This document shows positions 43,572 to 53,065 of a DNA stretch of 64,000 nucleotides, one piece after another. The notes under the pieces are model-generated. The model worked only from the letters and a program-made list of their open reading frames with translations, made no database searches and had not been told where the DNA came from. The DNA is taken from positions 186,001 to 250,000 of the forward strand of contig NZ_QWGR01000002.1 in the NCBI RefSeq assembly GCF_003576475.1, written 5' to 3'. Every line of letters begins with the position of its first letter. The first letter of the stretch is position 1. Source of the stretch: Maribellus luteus. Its GTDB lineage: Bacteria > Bacteroidota > Bacteroidia > Bacteroidales > Prolixibacteraceae. The translations under genes were made by a program, and so were the position numbers.

Positions 43572-44930
43572 ATGGCTTCAGCAAAAACAATATACACCTG
43601 CCAAAACTGCGGAGCACAGTCGCCCAAGTGGCTCGGGAAATGTACTTCCTGTGGTGAGTGGAACACCTATGTGGAAGAAATCGTGGCAACAAAGCAAACT
43701 ACCGGAAAACTGTCGGTGCAGATTTCCGGCAACCAGCCGCTGACATTAGACAAGATCGAAACCGTGAAAAACAGCCGCATTTCGGTAGGTATCGAAGAAT
43801 TTAACCGTGTGCTGGGCGGGGGTATTGTTCCCGGTTCGCTGATATTGCTGGGGGGCGATCCCGGTATTGGGAAATCTACCCTGGCACTGCAAATGGCGCT
43901 GGGTTTGAACGCGAAAAATATTCTCTACATCTCGGGCGAGGAAAGCCTGCAGCAAATAAAACTGCGCGCCGAACGCCTCAGCAATAACACCAGCACTTGT
44001 TTGTTTTTAAGTGAGACTTCGCTCGAAAACATCCTGGCTCACACCGAGCAGGTTAACCCTGAACTGCTGATCATCGACTCAATTCAAACCATTTCCACTG
44101 AAATGATCGAATCATCTCCCGGATCGGTGGGACAGGTGCGCGAGTGTACAGCGGCGATTTTAAAGTTTGCCAAGAAAAATAATGTGGCGGTGGTGCTCAT
44201 CGGTCATATCACAAAAGACGGCAACCTGGCCGGCCCGAAAGTGCTGGAACACATGGTTGACACGGTTTTGCAGTTTGAAGGCGACACCAATTACATGTAC
44301 CGTATTTTGCGCTCGAACAAGAACCGTTTTGGCTCGACCAACGAACTCGGAATTTTTGAAATGCGCAGCGATGGTTTGCGCGAAATCACCAATCCATCAG
44401 AGCAACTGATCTCGAAAGTGAGCCACGATGTGAGTGGAACTGCGATTGCTGCCACTATCGAAGGTGTACGTCCTTTCCTGATTGAGATTCAGGCGCTGGT
44501 GAGTTCGGCGGCTTACGGAACTCCGCAGCGGTCTTCTACGGGTTTTGATCTGCGGCGGCTGAACATGTTGCTGGCGGTGCTCGAAAAACGGGCGGGTTTT
44601 AAACTGATCGCCAAAGACGTATTTCTGAACATTGCAGGCGGGCTTAAAATCAGCGATCCGGCCACCGACCTGGCGGTTATTTGTTCCATTCTATCGTCGA
44701 ACATTGACATTGCGATTAATCACAAAATCTGTTTTGCCGGGGAGGTGGGATTAACTGGCGAAATAAGGGCTGTCAGCCGGATTGAACAACGGATTGCCGA
44801 AGCTGCCAAGCTGGGTTTCTCACGGATTTATGTGCCGTCGCTGAACAAAGGTTTTGATGCGAAGAAGTTCAAAATCGACATTGTGAAAGTAAGCCGGGTG
44901 GAAGAAGTATTCAAAACGATTTTCGCATAA
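43572..44930 (+). CDS. radA: DNA repair protein RadA
   Basis: A 452-residue RecA-like repair helicase that processes recombination intermediates. N-terminal zinc finger CQNCGAQSPKWLGKCTSCGEW, Walker A GGDPGIGKST near residue 96, Walker B LLIIDSIQT, the RadA-specific KNRFG motif (SNKNRFGSTNELGIF), and a C-terminal Lon-protease-like domain (EVGLTGEIRAVSRIEQRIAEAAKLG). The start is ATG 43572, placed by the zinc finger; 52 upstream codons are not homologous. Confidence 0.96.
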   Translation: MASAKTIYTCQNCGAQSPKWLGKCTSCGEWNTYVEEIVATKQTTGKLSVQISGNQPLTLDKIETVKNSRISVGIEEFNRVLGGGIVPGSLILLGGDPGIGKSTLALQMALGLNAKNILYISGEESLQQIKLRAERLSNNTSTCLFLSETSLENILAHTEQVNPELLIIDSIQTISTEMIESSPGSVGQVRECTAAILKFAKKNNVAVVLIGHITKDGNLAGPKVLEHMVDTVLQFEGDTNYMYRILRSNKNRFGSTNELGIFEMRSDGLREITNPSEQLISKVSHDVSGTAIAATIEGVRPFLIEIQALVSSAAYGTPQRSSTGFDLRRLNMLLAVLEKRAGFKLIAKDVFLNIAGGLKISDPATDLAVICSILSSNIDIAINHKICFAGEVGLTGEIRAVSRIEQRIAEAAKLGFSRIYVPSLNKGFDAKKFKIDIVKVSRVEEVFKTIFA

Positions 44931-45257
44931 ACCTGATTAGTTTCAGAGGCAAAACTACTCTGCTTTCACCGGGCCTTCAGCGAAGTAAGCGGCACCAACG
45001 AGGCAGTGTTTTATATTGAAATCAGGTTCACGCAAAGATACTGAAGACGCGCAAAGGTCGCAGAGTACTCATTCCCAGTTTCCTTTTTGCGTTCTTTTGG
45101 ATAAATCATAGCGTACTTTGCGTGAAATTTGTTTTGGAACACCATGGCTGAGGCGAAGACTTCGTTTGACAGGATGAGGACAAAACAAAGGGTAAATAAA
45201 TTTTTTTAACTTCCGATTTTTGATTTCTGACCGAACTATTTATAATTTGGCACCCTG
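44931..45257. other. Intergenic region after radA, contains palindromic element
   Basis: No gene in 327 bases. A 100-bp palindromic element (45027-45126) takes its centre. No good radA terminator was recognised. Confidence 0.65.
45027..45126. repeat. MITE-like palindromic element with TTCACGCAAAG ends
   Basis: Perfect 11-bp terminal inverted repeats TTCACGCAAAG (45027-45037) and CTTTGCGTGAA (45116-45126) bound exactly 100 bases. Inside are further partly symmetric words (ACGCGCAAAGG against CCTTTTTGCGT). Palindromes built from GCAAAG/CTTTGC words are dispersed in many bacterial genomes. No flanking duplication was seen. Confidence 0.7.
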
Positions 45258-45659
45258 ATGATGAAAAGATTCCAATTTATAGTATTGTTACTGGTTTTTG
45301 TTGTGGCTTCGTGCGACGATCCGGTGGTTCCGAAACCAGAAAATCTGATTAAGGAAAGCCAGATGATCGACATGCTGGTAGACATACATTTGGCGGAAGC
45401 GACTTATAACAAGTTTCGCTACGATACGATCATGCGAGATAATTCGTCGGTTAACTTCTATTATTCGGTGCTCGACAAATACCATGTTCAGGATAGCTTG
45501 TTCGAGCAATCTTTTATCTACTACGCCAGCGTTCCGAAGAATTTCGACAAAATGTACCGGAAAGTAACTTCGAAGCTGAGTGAAATGGAGCAGGAATTAT
45601 CCGGCAGAAAGCAGGATGAACTGAAGTTAAAGGAAGAGCAGGCCGAAATTGATAAATAG
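45258..45659 (+). CDS. DUF4296 domain-containing lipoprotein
   Basis: A 133-residue lipoprotein with lipobox VVASC (Cys19). The family core is intact: PENLIKESQMIDMLVDIHLAEATYN, YYSVLDKYHVQDSLFEQSFIYYAS, and a helical tail (KLSEMEQELSG). DUF4296 is Bacteroidota-specific with unknown role. It is followed 9 bases later by the amidohydrolase gene, so the two share a transcript. Confidence 0.9.
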   Translation: MMKRFQFIVLLLVFVVASCDDPVVPKPENLIKESQMIDMLVDIHLAEATYNKFRYDTIMRDNSSVNFYYSVLDKYHVQDSLFEQSFIYYASVPKNFDKMYRKVTSKLSEMEQELSGRKQDELKLKEEQAEIDK

Positions 45660-45668
45660 CCCAAAGAT

Positions 45669-46862
45669 GTGAGAAAACTGGCGGCCACATATATTTTCCC
45701 CGGAAACAGGCCACCTGTAAAAAACGGACTTCTTGTTTGCGACGACGACGGAACAGTTGTTGAATTACAGGAAAGAGCTGATAACTGGCGCGAAGAGGCC
45801 GGTGTGGAATACTACAGCGGCGTTATTGTTCCGGGCTTTGTAAATGCACATTGTCACCTCGAACTTTCTCATTTACATAAAAAAGTAGCAGCAAAAACCG
45901 GTATGGGCGGTTTTCTCGGGCAAATTAATAAGCTCCGAAAGGCAGAGCCCGGGCATGTTCTGAAAGCCATGCAGCTGGCCGATCGTTTGATGTGGGCTGC
46001 AGGAATTGCTGCGGTAGGCGATGTATCTAATTCAGGGACTTCCATTCCGGTGAAGCAAAATAGTAAAATAACTTACCACACCTTTGTAGAAGCTTTTGGT
46101 TTTCATCCTTCGCGTGCCGAACGGGCTTTTGATCTGGCGGTTCAGGCCCGGAATGAGTTCAACCGAAGCGGACTTCCGGCAAGCATTGTCCCTCACTCGC
46201 CTTATTCTGTTTCAGAGCTACTTTTCAGAAAAATACAGGCCGAAGCAGTGCAGAATGGCGGTATTCTATCGATTCACAACCAGGAAAGCCAGGCCGAAGA
46301 GCAGTTTTTTAACGAAGGTACCGGGGCGATTGCAGAGCACTTACAACAGAACATTGGCCTCGATCTTTCGCAGTGGCAGGCAGGCAGAGGCACTTCATTA
46401 AACTGTGCAATGGAATTTCTGCCGGCAAAAAATACCTTGCTGCTGGTTCATAATACGTTCACCAGCGAAAACGATCTGCAAGATCTGGAACTACAACGGT
46501 CGATGGAAAATACTTTTTTAGTACTCTGCCCGGGTTCCAATTTATACATTGAAAATGCGCTTCCTCCGGTCGAGCTTTTCAGGAAGTATGGGTTGAATAT
46601 TTGTTTGGGAACAGACAGTCTGGCTTCCAATTCGGTTCTTTCCATTTTAAAAGAAATGACCACGCTTCAGCAACATTTCCCGGAGATTCAACTGGAAGAA
46701 CTTATTAGCTGGGCCTGTGTAAACGGAGCCAAAGCTTTGCATATTTCAGATACTTTCGGAAGTTTTGATACCGGGAAAAAACCGGGGGTGAACCTGCTGA
46801 CCGGTGTTCAACTGAAAAATCTGCAACTAACGGAACACACCAAGGTGAAGCGACTGCTTTAA
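45669..46862 (+). CDS. Amidohydrolase family protein (chlorohydrolase/deaminase-like)
   Basis: A 397-residue metal-dependent hydrolase of the amidohydrolase superfamily, closest to the SsnA/MtaD-type deaminases. Metal motifs: HCHLELSHL near residue 62, HNQESQAEEQFF near 203 and HNTF near 261, with the catalytic Asp in LGTDSLASNS near 317. The start is GTG (45669), the first possible codon after DUF4296. Substrate unknown; neighbours give no hint. Confidence 0.85.
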   Translation: MRKLAATYIFPGNRPPVKNGLLVCDDDGTVVELQERADNWREEAGVEYYSGVIVPGFVNAHCHLELSHLHKKVAAKTGMGGFLGQINKLRKAEPGHVLKAMQLADRLMWAAGIAAVGDVSNSGTSIPVKQNSKITYHTFVEAFGFHPSRAERAFDLAVQARNEFNRSGLPASIVPHSPYSVSELLFRKIQAEAVQNGGILSIHNQESQAEEQFFNEGTGAIAEHLQQNIGLDLSQWQAGRGTSLNCAMEFLPAKNTLLLVHNTFTSENDLQDLELQRSMENTFLVLCPGSNLYIENALPPVELFRKYGLNICLGTDSLASNSVLSILKEMTTLQQHFPEIQLEELISWACVNGAKALHISDTFGSFDTGKKPGVNLLTGVQLKNLQLTEHTKVKRLL

Positions 46863-46885
46863 AATCCACTGCCTGAAATATTTTC

Positions 46886-46893
46886 TACCTTTG
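46886..46893 (+). promoter_or_regulatory. Candidate -7 element for dusB
   Basis: TACCTTTG matches TAnnTTTG, 77 bases before the dusB ATG in the 107-base gap after the amidohydrolase gene. No clear -33 TTG was found. Confidence 0.4.
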
Positions 46894-46969
46894 CCCTGTT
46901 TTTAAAAGTTGAACGGTGGCACTGTGGTGGTTAATGCGACCGCCGGCCTATTGATAGAAGGATTTATAG

Positions 46970-47983
46970 ATGAAGATTGGAAATCTTGAACTGGGAAATA
47001 CGCCTCTTTTTCTGGCGCCGATGGAAGATGTGACTTACAAGTCGTTTCGCTGGATGTGCAAAAAATTTGGCGCCGATGTGATGTACACCGAATTTGTGTC
47101 GTCAGAAGCTTTGGTGCGCGACATTCAGAAAACCCGTGAGAAAATGCATCTTTTTGAATTTGATCGCCCGGTGGCCATTCAGATTTACGGACACAACATC
47201 GAGTCGATGGTGCGCGCTGCCCAGGTGGCAGAAGAAAGCCAGCCCGATTTTATTGACATCAATTTTGGCTGCCCCATGAAAAAGATCATTCGCCACGGTG
47301 CGGGAGCAGCCATGCTAAAAGATCTGCCCAAAATGCAGCAAATGGCAGCAGAGATTGTAAAAGCGGTGAGTGTGCCGGTTACAGCCAAAACACGCTTAGG
47401 CTGGACAGCTGCCGACATGCCAATTCTGGAAGCGGCAGAACGTTTGCAGGATGCGGGAATCCAGGCCCTGGCCATTCACGGCAGAACGCGCGAGCAACTG
47501 TACGCCGGCGAGGCCGACTGGACGTTGATAGGAGAAGTGAAAAATAACCCGAAAATCCGGATTCCGATTATTGGCAACGGCGACATAAACAGCGGCGAAA
47601 AGGCGAAAAGATTCCTGGATGAAACCGGTGTGGACGGACTGATGATCGGACGTGGAGCCATCGGCCGTCCCTGGCTTTTCCGCGAAGTAAAACATTACCT
47701 TTCTACGGGCGAAGAATTTCCTCAGCCAACGGTTGCCGAAGCGGTAGATGTACTGAAGGAGCAAATGTTTATGAACCTGGAATGGAAAGACAACGAACGC
47801 TCCGGAATACTGATGATGCGCCGGCATTTTGCCAAATATTTTCCCGGTCTGCCCAATTTCAGGGAGTTAAAAATTGCCCTGCTTCGCGCCGAAACAAACC
47901 TGGAAGTGGATGAAATTCTGGTGAAAATTGTTGCGCAGTACGGAGATCAGCAACTCGACTTTAATCAATCAAGCTTAAAATGA
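46970..47983 (+). CDS. dusB: tRNA-dihydrouridine synthase DusB-like
   Basis: A 337-residue FMN-dependent enzyme reducing uridines in tRNA. LFLAPMEDVTYKSFRWMC at the start, catalytic Cys101 in DINFGCPMKK, KTRLGW near 145, AIHGRTREQLYAGEADW near 172-188 and GNGDINSGEKAKRF near 213 are the Dus signatures, closest to the DusB/NifR3 group. This is the second Dus-family gene in the window. The final ATGA overlaps the start of the next gene. Confidence 0.94.
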   Translation: MKIGNLELGNTPLFLAPMEDVTYKSFRWMCKKFGADVMYTEFVSSEALVRDIQKTREKMHLFEFDRPVAIQIYGHNIESMVRAAQVAEESQPDFIDINFGCPMKKIIRHGAGAAMLKDLPKMQQMAAEIVKAVSVPVTAKTRLGWTAADMPILEAAERLQDAGIQALAIHGRTREQLYAGEADWTLIGEVKNNPKIRIPIIGNGDINSGEKAKRFLDETGVDGLMIGRGAIGRPWLFREVKHYLSTGEEFPQPTVAEAVDVLKEQMFMNLEWKDNERSGILMMRRHFAKYFPGLPNFRELKIALLRAETNLEVDEILVKIVAQYGDQQLDFNQSSLK

Positions 47984-48363
47984 CAAAAAATAATTACAAC
48001 CAGTATTTTTCAGAAGAGTCGCTTTGGGAGAAACTGAAAAAGTATGCCAAAGTAGCGGGCACAAAAGTAGTTTACGCGGTTCTGCTGCTGTATTACACCA
48101 TGCAGGACAAAGGAACCGGGATAAAAACAAAGCTGAGCATAGCTGCTGCACTTGGGTATTTTATCCTTCCCACCGATGCCATTTTCGACCTGGCACCGCT
48201 AATCGGTTATTCCGACGATTTGGGTGTGTTGCTGTTTGCACTCTCCCAGATTTCGAAAAGTATTACACCGGAAATTAAGATCAAAGCCCGGCAGAAACTC
48301 AACGACTGGTTTGGTGAAGTAGACCCCGGCGAACTAAAAGAAATTGATGAGCGGGTGGGCTGA
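47980..48363 (+). CDS. DUF1232 domain-containing protein (YkvA-like)
   Basis: A 127-residue protein with the DUF1232 core: helix LYYTMQDKGTGIKTKLSIAAALGYFILP, then DAIFDLAPLIGYSDDLGVLLFAL. These proteins are small membrane-associated helices of unknown function. It starts inside the dusB stop (ATGA), so translation is probably coupled. Confidence 0.88.
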   Translation: MTKNNYNQYFSEESLWEKLKKYAKVAGTKVVYAVLLLYYTMQDKGTGIKTKLSIAAALGYFILPTDAIFDLAPLIGYSDDLGVLLFALSQISKSITPEIKIKARQKLNDWFGEVDPGELKEIDERVG

Positions 48364-48404
48364 CGGATCAACTCTGAGTACGAAAGGCCAGAATTATAAA
48401 AAAT

Positions 48405-48431
48405 AAAAGACTGTGAAAATCACAGCCTTTT
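48405..48431. terminator. Bidirectional terminator between DUF1232 and M16 genes
   Basis: AAAAG-A-CTGTG pairs with CACAG-C-CTTTT around a 5-base loop (in the minus-strand RNA the mismatch becomes a G-U pair), flanked by A- and T-rich runs on both sides. Confidence 0.75.
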
Positions 48432-48523
48432 ATGTGTGTGCTCAACGAAGCGTACATTTGCTATTCTATGAAAATTGCGCTGTTTAATCTTATGAAATGT
48501 ATGAAAAAACGGTTATTGCCATA

Positions 48524-51358
48524 TTATTCTTTTTGTTCCGGCATTAGGTTAAAGTTCTTGTAATTGTCCATTGTGAAAACTTCTCTAGCCATGTTTTGTA
48601 TGTCCTGATTCGTGATCTGTTGTAACGTAGGGATTAGTTCTGGAAAATCGTTGAATTCCATACTGTACACGAGGTGTTCCTGTATTAGTTCCATCCAGTA
48701 ATCGTTTGTTTCACGCGAAGTTCTGTCGTCGTGCTCAATTTGTTTTACAATGGAGGTCAGGTCATCCCCGGTAATTCCTTCGGTTTTTATTTTCTTAATC
48801 TCACTAAAAACAAGCTCCTTCAGTTCATCTACCCTTTCTGGATCGCAAACAAACTGGATGGATACGCTCAGGTTCGCTTTTGGGTAGGGAGAGAAATAAG
48901 GATAGGCACGAATGGAATACACACCTCCTTGTTTTTCCCTGATGTTTTCCATTAGCTGGTTTGATAAAGCATCGCACATTACCTGCGACACCATTCTGTT
49001 TTTTTGCGAATAGGCCATTTCTTTGTCCGGAAAAAGTATTCTTACCACGCTTCGTTGCTCTTTGGCCAGGTACATGGTGTGCTCGACCTTTCCTGGCTTG
49101 GGCTCAATTCCCCTGTCAATCCAGCTTTCTTTGTTATCCCCGTTACCAGGTAAACTACCAAGGTATTTTTCAACCAATGGTTTCAGGGTTTCCGGGTCGA
49201 GGCTCCCCGTAAAAAAGAATGAAAAATCGCCGGCATTGGAGAATCGTTCGCGGTAGGTAGTGTATACCGTTTCGTAATCGAGTTCGCTGGCAACACGGTC
49301 TACAGTTACGGGTCTGGACCGCGGATGATCGGAGGTCATGATCCGGTTTATCGAATCGCCCCAGACAACATTCGGATCAAGGTATTTATTCTTTAACTGC
49401 ATGTTTATTTTTTCGAGCAATGCGTCGTATCGGGGTTTACTTTCCCGGGGGGCAGTAAAATACAAATAAGCAATTTTTAACATGGTTTCCAGGTCTTCAA
49501 CGGTAGAGTTACCTCCCATGCCTTCGGAGTAGTCGCCACAACCCAGCCGGACCTGTACCATTTTTCCTGAAAGCGCTTTTGACAGGTCGGTAGGGCTGAA
49601 TTCGCCAACCCCGACATAGGAAATTATATCGGGAGCAAAACTGGCCGATAAATAATCGGTGTCGTCATACACCGAAAAACCTCCCGGGCTGTATGCTCCA
49701 AAATAAATCTGGTCGTTTTTGTATTTGGTTGGTTTAAGCAGTACCCTGGCTCCATTGGATAACTTCCATTCCACAAGGTCTTCAACACCTTCCACTATGC
49801 TTTCTTCTACTACTTTTCCCGGAACCGGTTCTTCTGGAAGAAGCTCTTCCAGACTTTTTTCTTCCGAAAAGGCTTCAAGTTCTTTCGCTTCAACCTCCGA
49901 GAAAATACTTAATACGCTTGCTTCGTCCGGTAAAATATCTTTACCTTTTTCGGGGGCATTGATAATAACGACCCGGTTTTCACGGGTGGTTAACAATTCA
50001 CCGGCTTCTCTTATTTCCTTTAAAGAGATGTCTTCAAGCAGCTCTTTGGTAAGGTCGTATTTATATTTTGGGTCGATCAGGGCAACTTCAGACAAGGTAA
50101 AATTATTTACATAGTCATCCACGTAATCTGAAGATTCCCGGGTGTTTTTTTCGCGGAATGCTTTACCGGCATTGCTTATAAATTTCTTCTTTGTGCGTTC
50201 AAATTCGTCTTTGGTAAAACCGAAACTAAAAGCTCTTTTATTTTCTTCCAATATGGAAAAGATTGATTCTGCTACTTTGTCTTCTTTTACAGTAGCCCTT
50301 AGCGTATACATCGATTTGGGGCCGATAAACTGTGAATAACTTGCCCCGGCGCTAAAAAAGGGTGCAATGATGTCTTCGTCGTCAGCAACCTGCAAAAGCC
50401 GGTCGGTTAACATGCTAATGTATAAATTGCGAACCAGTTGGGTTCTGAAATCACCAACCGTTTTGATCGGTGTAAAAGGGTGTTTAAAGTAAACAGAGAC
50501 AGAAGTTGAGTTTAGTTCTTCGTCGGTAGAATGGCCTACCAGCGTTTCCGGGTGATCGGGAATTTCTTCAGGTGTTTTTTCGCGGGGAGTATTATTCTTC
50601 GGAATTTTCGAAAAAAGGTCCTTTACCTTTTCCTCCATTTCGCGGATGTTGAAATCGCCAACAATAACAACGGCCTGTAAGTCGGGGCGGTACCAGTCTT
50701 TTCGGAAGCGGCGCAACGCCTCTGGTTTTCCGTAATCGATTACTTCGTAGGTCCCGATTACATGGCGTTCGGCATATTTCGACTGGTGTAATAAGTAAGG
50801 AAGTGCGTTATTCAGCAAGCGCCCGCTCACATCATACCGCGTGCGAAATTCTTCATGAATTACGCCTCTTTCTGCATCAATCTCTTCGTCCGAATCAGTT
50901 ATTGCACAGGCCCAGTCACGTATTGCGAGTAATCCATTGTCTATGTATTCCTCGTTTTCGGCAGGAATACTAAGCTGATAAACCGTTTCGTCGAAGGAGG
51001 TATAAGCGTTTATTTTTTCTCCGAATTTTGAGCCAATCGATTCAAAATATTCGATTAGCTTTTTATCCGGGAAATATTCGGTTCCGTTAAATGCCATGTG
51101 TTCGCAAAAGTGGGCAAAACCACGTTGGTCTTCATCTTCCAGCACCGATCCGGCATTAACAACCAGGTTCATGTGTATTTCGTTCTTAGGGCGCCGGTTG
51201 TGTTTGATGTAATATGTCAGGCCATTTTCAAGTTTTCCAATTTTAACGTCAGGGGTTATGGGGAGTTTCTCTGCTGATTTGTCTTTACAATTTGTAAAAG
51301 TAAGTGCCACTAACAATAGGTGCAGAATGACATTATTTTTAGTTATAAAGCGATTCAT
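48524..51358 (-). CDS. M16 family metallopeptidase lipoprotein
   Basis: A 944-residue two-half M16 (pitrilysin/insulysin) peptidase. Lipobox FTNC (Cys24) makes it an outer membrane or periplasmic lipoprotein. The inverted zinc motif HFCEH at residues 83-87 and a downstream acidic helix (EEIDAERGVIHEEF, about 157-170) complete the active half; the second half (from about residue 490) lacks a zinc motif, as is normal. M16 enzymes degrade short peptides. The gene follows SusC/D locus 2 after a terminator, 192 bases away, and may be a separate unit. Confidence 0.92.
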   Translation of the reverse strand: MNRFITKNNVILHLLLVALTFTNCKDKSAEKLPITPDVKIGKLENGLTYYIKHNRRPKNEIHMNLVVNAGSVLEDEDQRGFAHFCEHMAFNGTEYFPDKKLIEYFESIGSKFGEKINAYTSFDETVYQLSIPAENEEYIDNGLLAIRDWACAITDSDEEIDAERGVIHEEFRTRYDVSGRLLNNALPYLLHQSKYAERHVIGTYEVIDYGKPEALRRFRKDWYRPDLQAVVIVGDFNIREMEEKVKDLFSKIPKNNTPREKTPEEIPDHPETLVGHSTDEELNSTSVSVYFKHPFTPIKTVGDFRTQLVRNLYISMLTDRLLQVADDEDIIAPFFSAGASYSQFIGPKSMYTLRATVKEDKVAESIFSILEENKRAFSFGFTKDEFERTKKKFISNAGKAFREKNTRESSDYVDDYVNNFTLSEVALIDPKYKYDLTKELLEDISLKEIREAGELLTTRENRVVIINAPEKGKDILPDEASVLSIFSEVEAKELEAFSEEKSLEELLPEEPVPGKVVEESIVEGVEDLVEWKLSNGARVLLKPTKYKNDQIYFGAYSPGGFSVYDDTDYLSASFAPDIISYVGVGEFSPTDLSKALSGKMVQVRLGCGDYSEGMGGNSTVEDLETMLKIAYLYFTAPRESKPRYDALLEKINMQLKNKYLDPNVVWGDSINRIMTSDHPRSRPVTVDRVASELDYETVYTTYRERFSNAGDFSFFFTGSLDPETLKPLVEKYLGSLPGNGDNKESWIDRGIEPKPGKVEHTMYLAKEQRSVVRILFPDKEMAYSQKNRMVSQVMCDALSNQLMENIREKQGGVYSIRAYPYFSPYPKANLSVSIQFVCDPERVDELKELVFSEIKKIKTEGITGDDLTSIVKQIEHDDRTSRETNDYWMELIQEHLVYSMEFNDFPELIPTLQQITNQDIQNMAREVFTMDNYKNFNLMPEQKE

Positions 51359-51483
51359 TTTGTTGGATTTAATAATTCACCGTGATATAAAAAATGCTCT
51401 TCGGAAATTGTTTTGTACCCGTGCTTTCATTCATTTACGGGGTATTATATTTCCGAAAATGAGCGACCTAACTCTGTTAATGG

Positions 51484-51513
51484 GAAAAAAGAAGGAGGCA
51501 GATGAATGCCTCC
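51484..51513 (-). terminator. Terminator after SusD of locus 2
   Basis: GGAGGCA and TGCCTCC form a 7-bp stem with a 6-base loop, followed on the minus strand by TTCTTTTTT. It lies 38 bases after the SusD stop and separates it from the M16 gene. Confidence 0.8.
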
Positions 51514-51550
51514 CGCAATTTTATTTATTCAATTACCTGGGAGGATAGTT

Positions 51551-52960
51551 TTAATTTCGTCCGGCACGCGGATTTTGTTCAATCTTAGGATTCAGGGCTA
51601 TCACTTTTTTAGGGATTGCCAAAACATAATTTTCGTCATCCGGTTCAATGGTATAAGTTTCTCCTTTGAACGTACGGGTAATGGTTTTGGCAAACCGGGG
51701 CTCTTTGTTTAACCTTTTAAGGTCGAACAAGCGCTGGCCATCCAAAAACAGTTCAACTCTTCTTTCTTTTAGAGCAAGGTTAAGGGCCTCGTCGCTACTC
51801 AAATCGGTTGGATACGCAACAAAGGCTCCTTCGTTAAAACGTTTCTCACGCAGTGTATTTAAATCATTAATGGCAGCAGCTGCATTTCCCAAACGGGCAT
51901 TACATTCTGCCCTGATAAGATACAGTTCTGCAGTATGTATTCCGGAACGGTGCCGTAATCCTGGCGCAATAATGGAAGGGCCATGCAGGTTTGGTCCAAA
52001 CATCGAAGCTTCGATAAACGAAAAGTAGTAACGGCGGTCACCTTCATCGTATAAGGCTTTTAACTCATCGGTTATGTATACGGCAACAGTATAGGGGAAA
52101 GGGAAAGATGGGCTTCGGCCCCAAACTGCTTCCTGATCATCGATAACAACACTCGGCCAGGGGAATGGGCCCATAAATTTGGGCATGAACGGATGAAAGT
52201 CGAACGTTTTATAATCGTATAAGAACGAGTATTCCGAAAGCGATTTGTTGGCATATTCCAACGCTTTGTCAAATTTACCCATATTAAGGTACATCTTGGC
52301 CAGTAAGCCTTGTACGCCAGGTTTGCTCGGTCTGTAATTGAATTCCGGTGTAAGCGGCAGCACTTTTTCAGCTTCCAGTAGATCATTTTCGATTAAGGAA
52401 TATACTGCCTGAACAGTAGTTCTTTCGAGCGTAGCATTCACATCAGCTTCAACTGGCATTGGGACTCCCAGGTCGGTTGCACTGGTAGTATTATCGTATT
52501 GTTTGGCATACAGGTTTATGAGCCAGAAGAAAGCATGTGCCCTTTGGGCCAGCGCTTCTCCTTTTACCTGCTTCCGTAATTCTTCATTATTTCCTTCTGC
52601 TTGATCAATGTTGTCTAAAACCACATTGCAAACGTAAATTTGCCCATAGAGTGACTCCCAATCGGAATCCGGGTCATCGGTACTCAGATAAATGTGATCC
52701 CGGAATAAATAGGTATTTTCGGTCTCGATAATTTTTGTAAACAACCGGTTGATCTCATCGTCATACATGACTATCTCGTCCGATAATTGAAACATATTAG
52801 TTGGACCAATCTGGAATTTATTCCGGTTGGACATTAGTTCCTGGTAATGGTCGATTGTTTCGGGAATAACTTTTCCCTTAGGGCTAATGTCCATGTAGTC
52901 TTCGCAACCCAGAAAAGTTAAAGTTGCCAGAGTTAAAGTGAGTATAATTATTTTCTTCAT
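51551..52960 (-). CDS. SusD/RagB family nutrient-binding lipoprotein (locus 2)
   Basis: A 469-residue lipoprotein with lipobox TFLGC (Cys19), then EDYMDISPKGKVIPETIDHY. TPR helices (ALAQRAHAFFWLINLYAKQYD; LLAKMYLNMGKFDKALEYANK) and C-terminal motif ELYLIRAECNARLG...LALKERRVELFLDGQRLFDLKRLN. The start is moved to the internal ATG near 52960 because it begins a normal lipoprotein signal. It lies about 100 bases after susC. Confidence 0.94.
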   Translation of the reverse strand: MKKIIILTLTLATLTFLGCEDYMDISPKGKVIPETIDHYQELMSNRNKFQIGPTNMFQLSDEIVMYDDEINRLFTKIIETENTYLFRDHIYLSTDDPDSDWESLYGQIYVCNVVLDNIDQAEGNNEELRKQVKGEALAQRAHAFFWLINLYAKQYDNTTSATDLGVPMPVEADVNATLERTTVQAVYSLIENDLLEAEKVLPLTPEFNYRPSKPGVQGLLAKMYLNMGKFDKALEYANKSLSEYSFLYDYKTFDFHPFMPKFMGPFPWPSVVIDDQEAVWGRSPSFPFPYTVAVYITDELKALYDEGDRRYYFSFIEASMFGPNLHGPSIIAPGLRHRSGIHTAELYLIRAECNARLGNAAAAINDLNTLREKRFNEGAFVAYPTDLSSDEALNLALKERRVELFLDGQRLFDLKRLNKEPRFAKTITRTFKGETYTIEPDDENYVLAIPKKVIALNPKIEQNPRAGRN

Positions 52961-53065
52961 CTCGTTATATTTAAAATTTTTCAATGGCATTCGATGAAAC
53001 TTGCTTAGAATGATCCTCCTGTATGGAAATCCTGATTTCTACACTCGTTTCATCCTTCCCATTAT

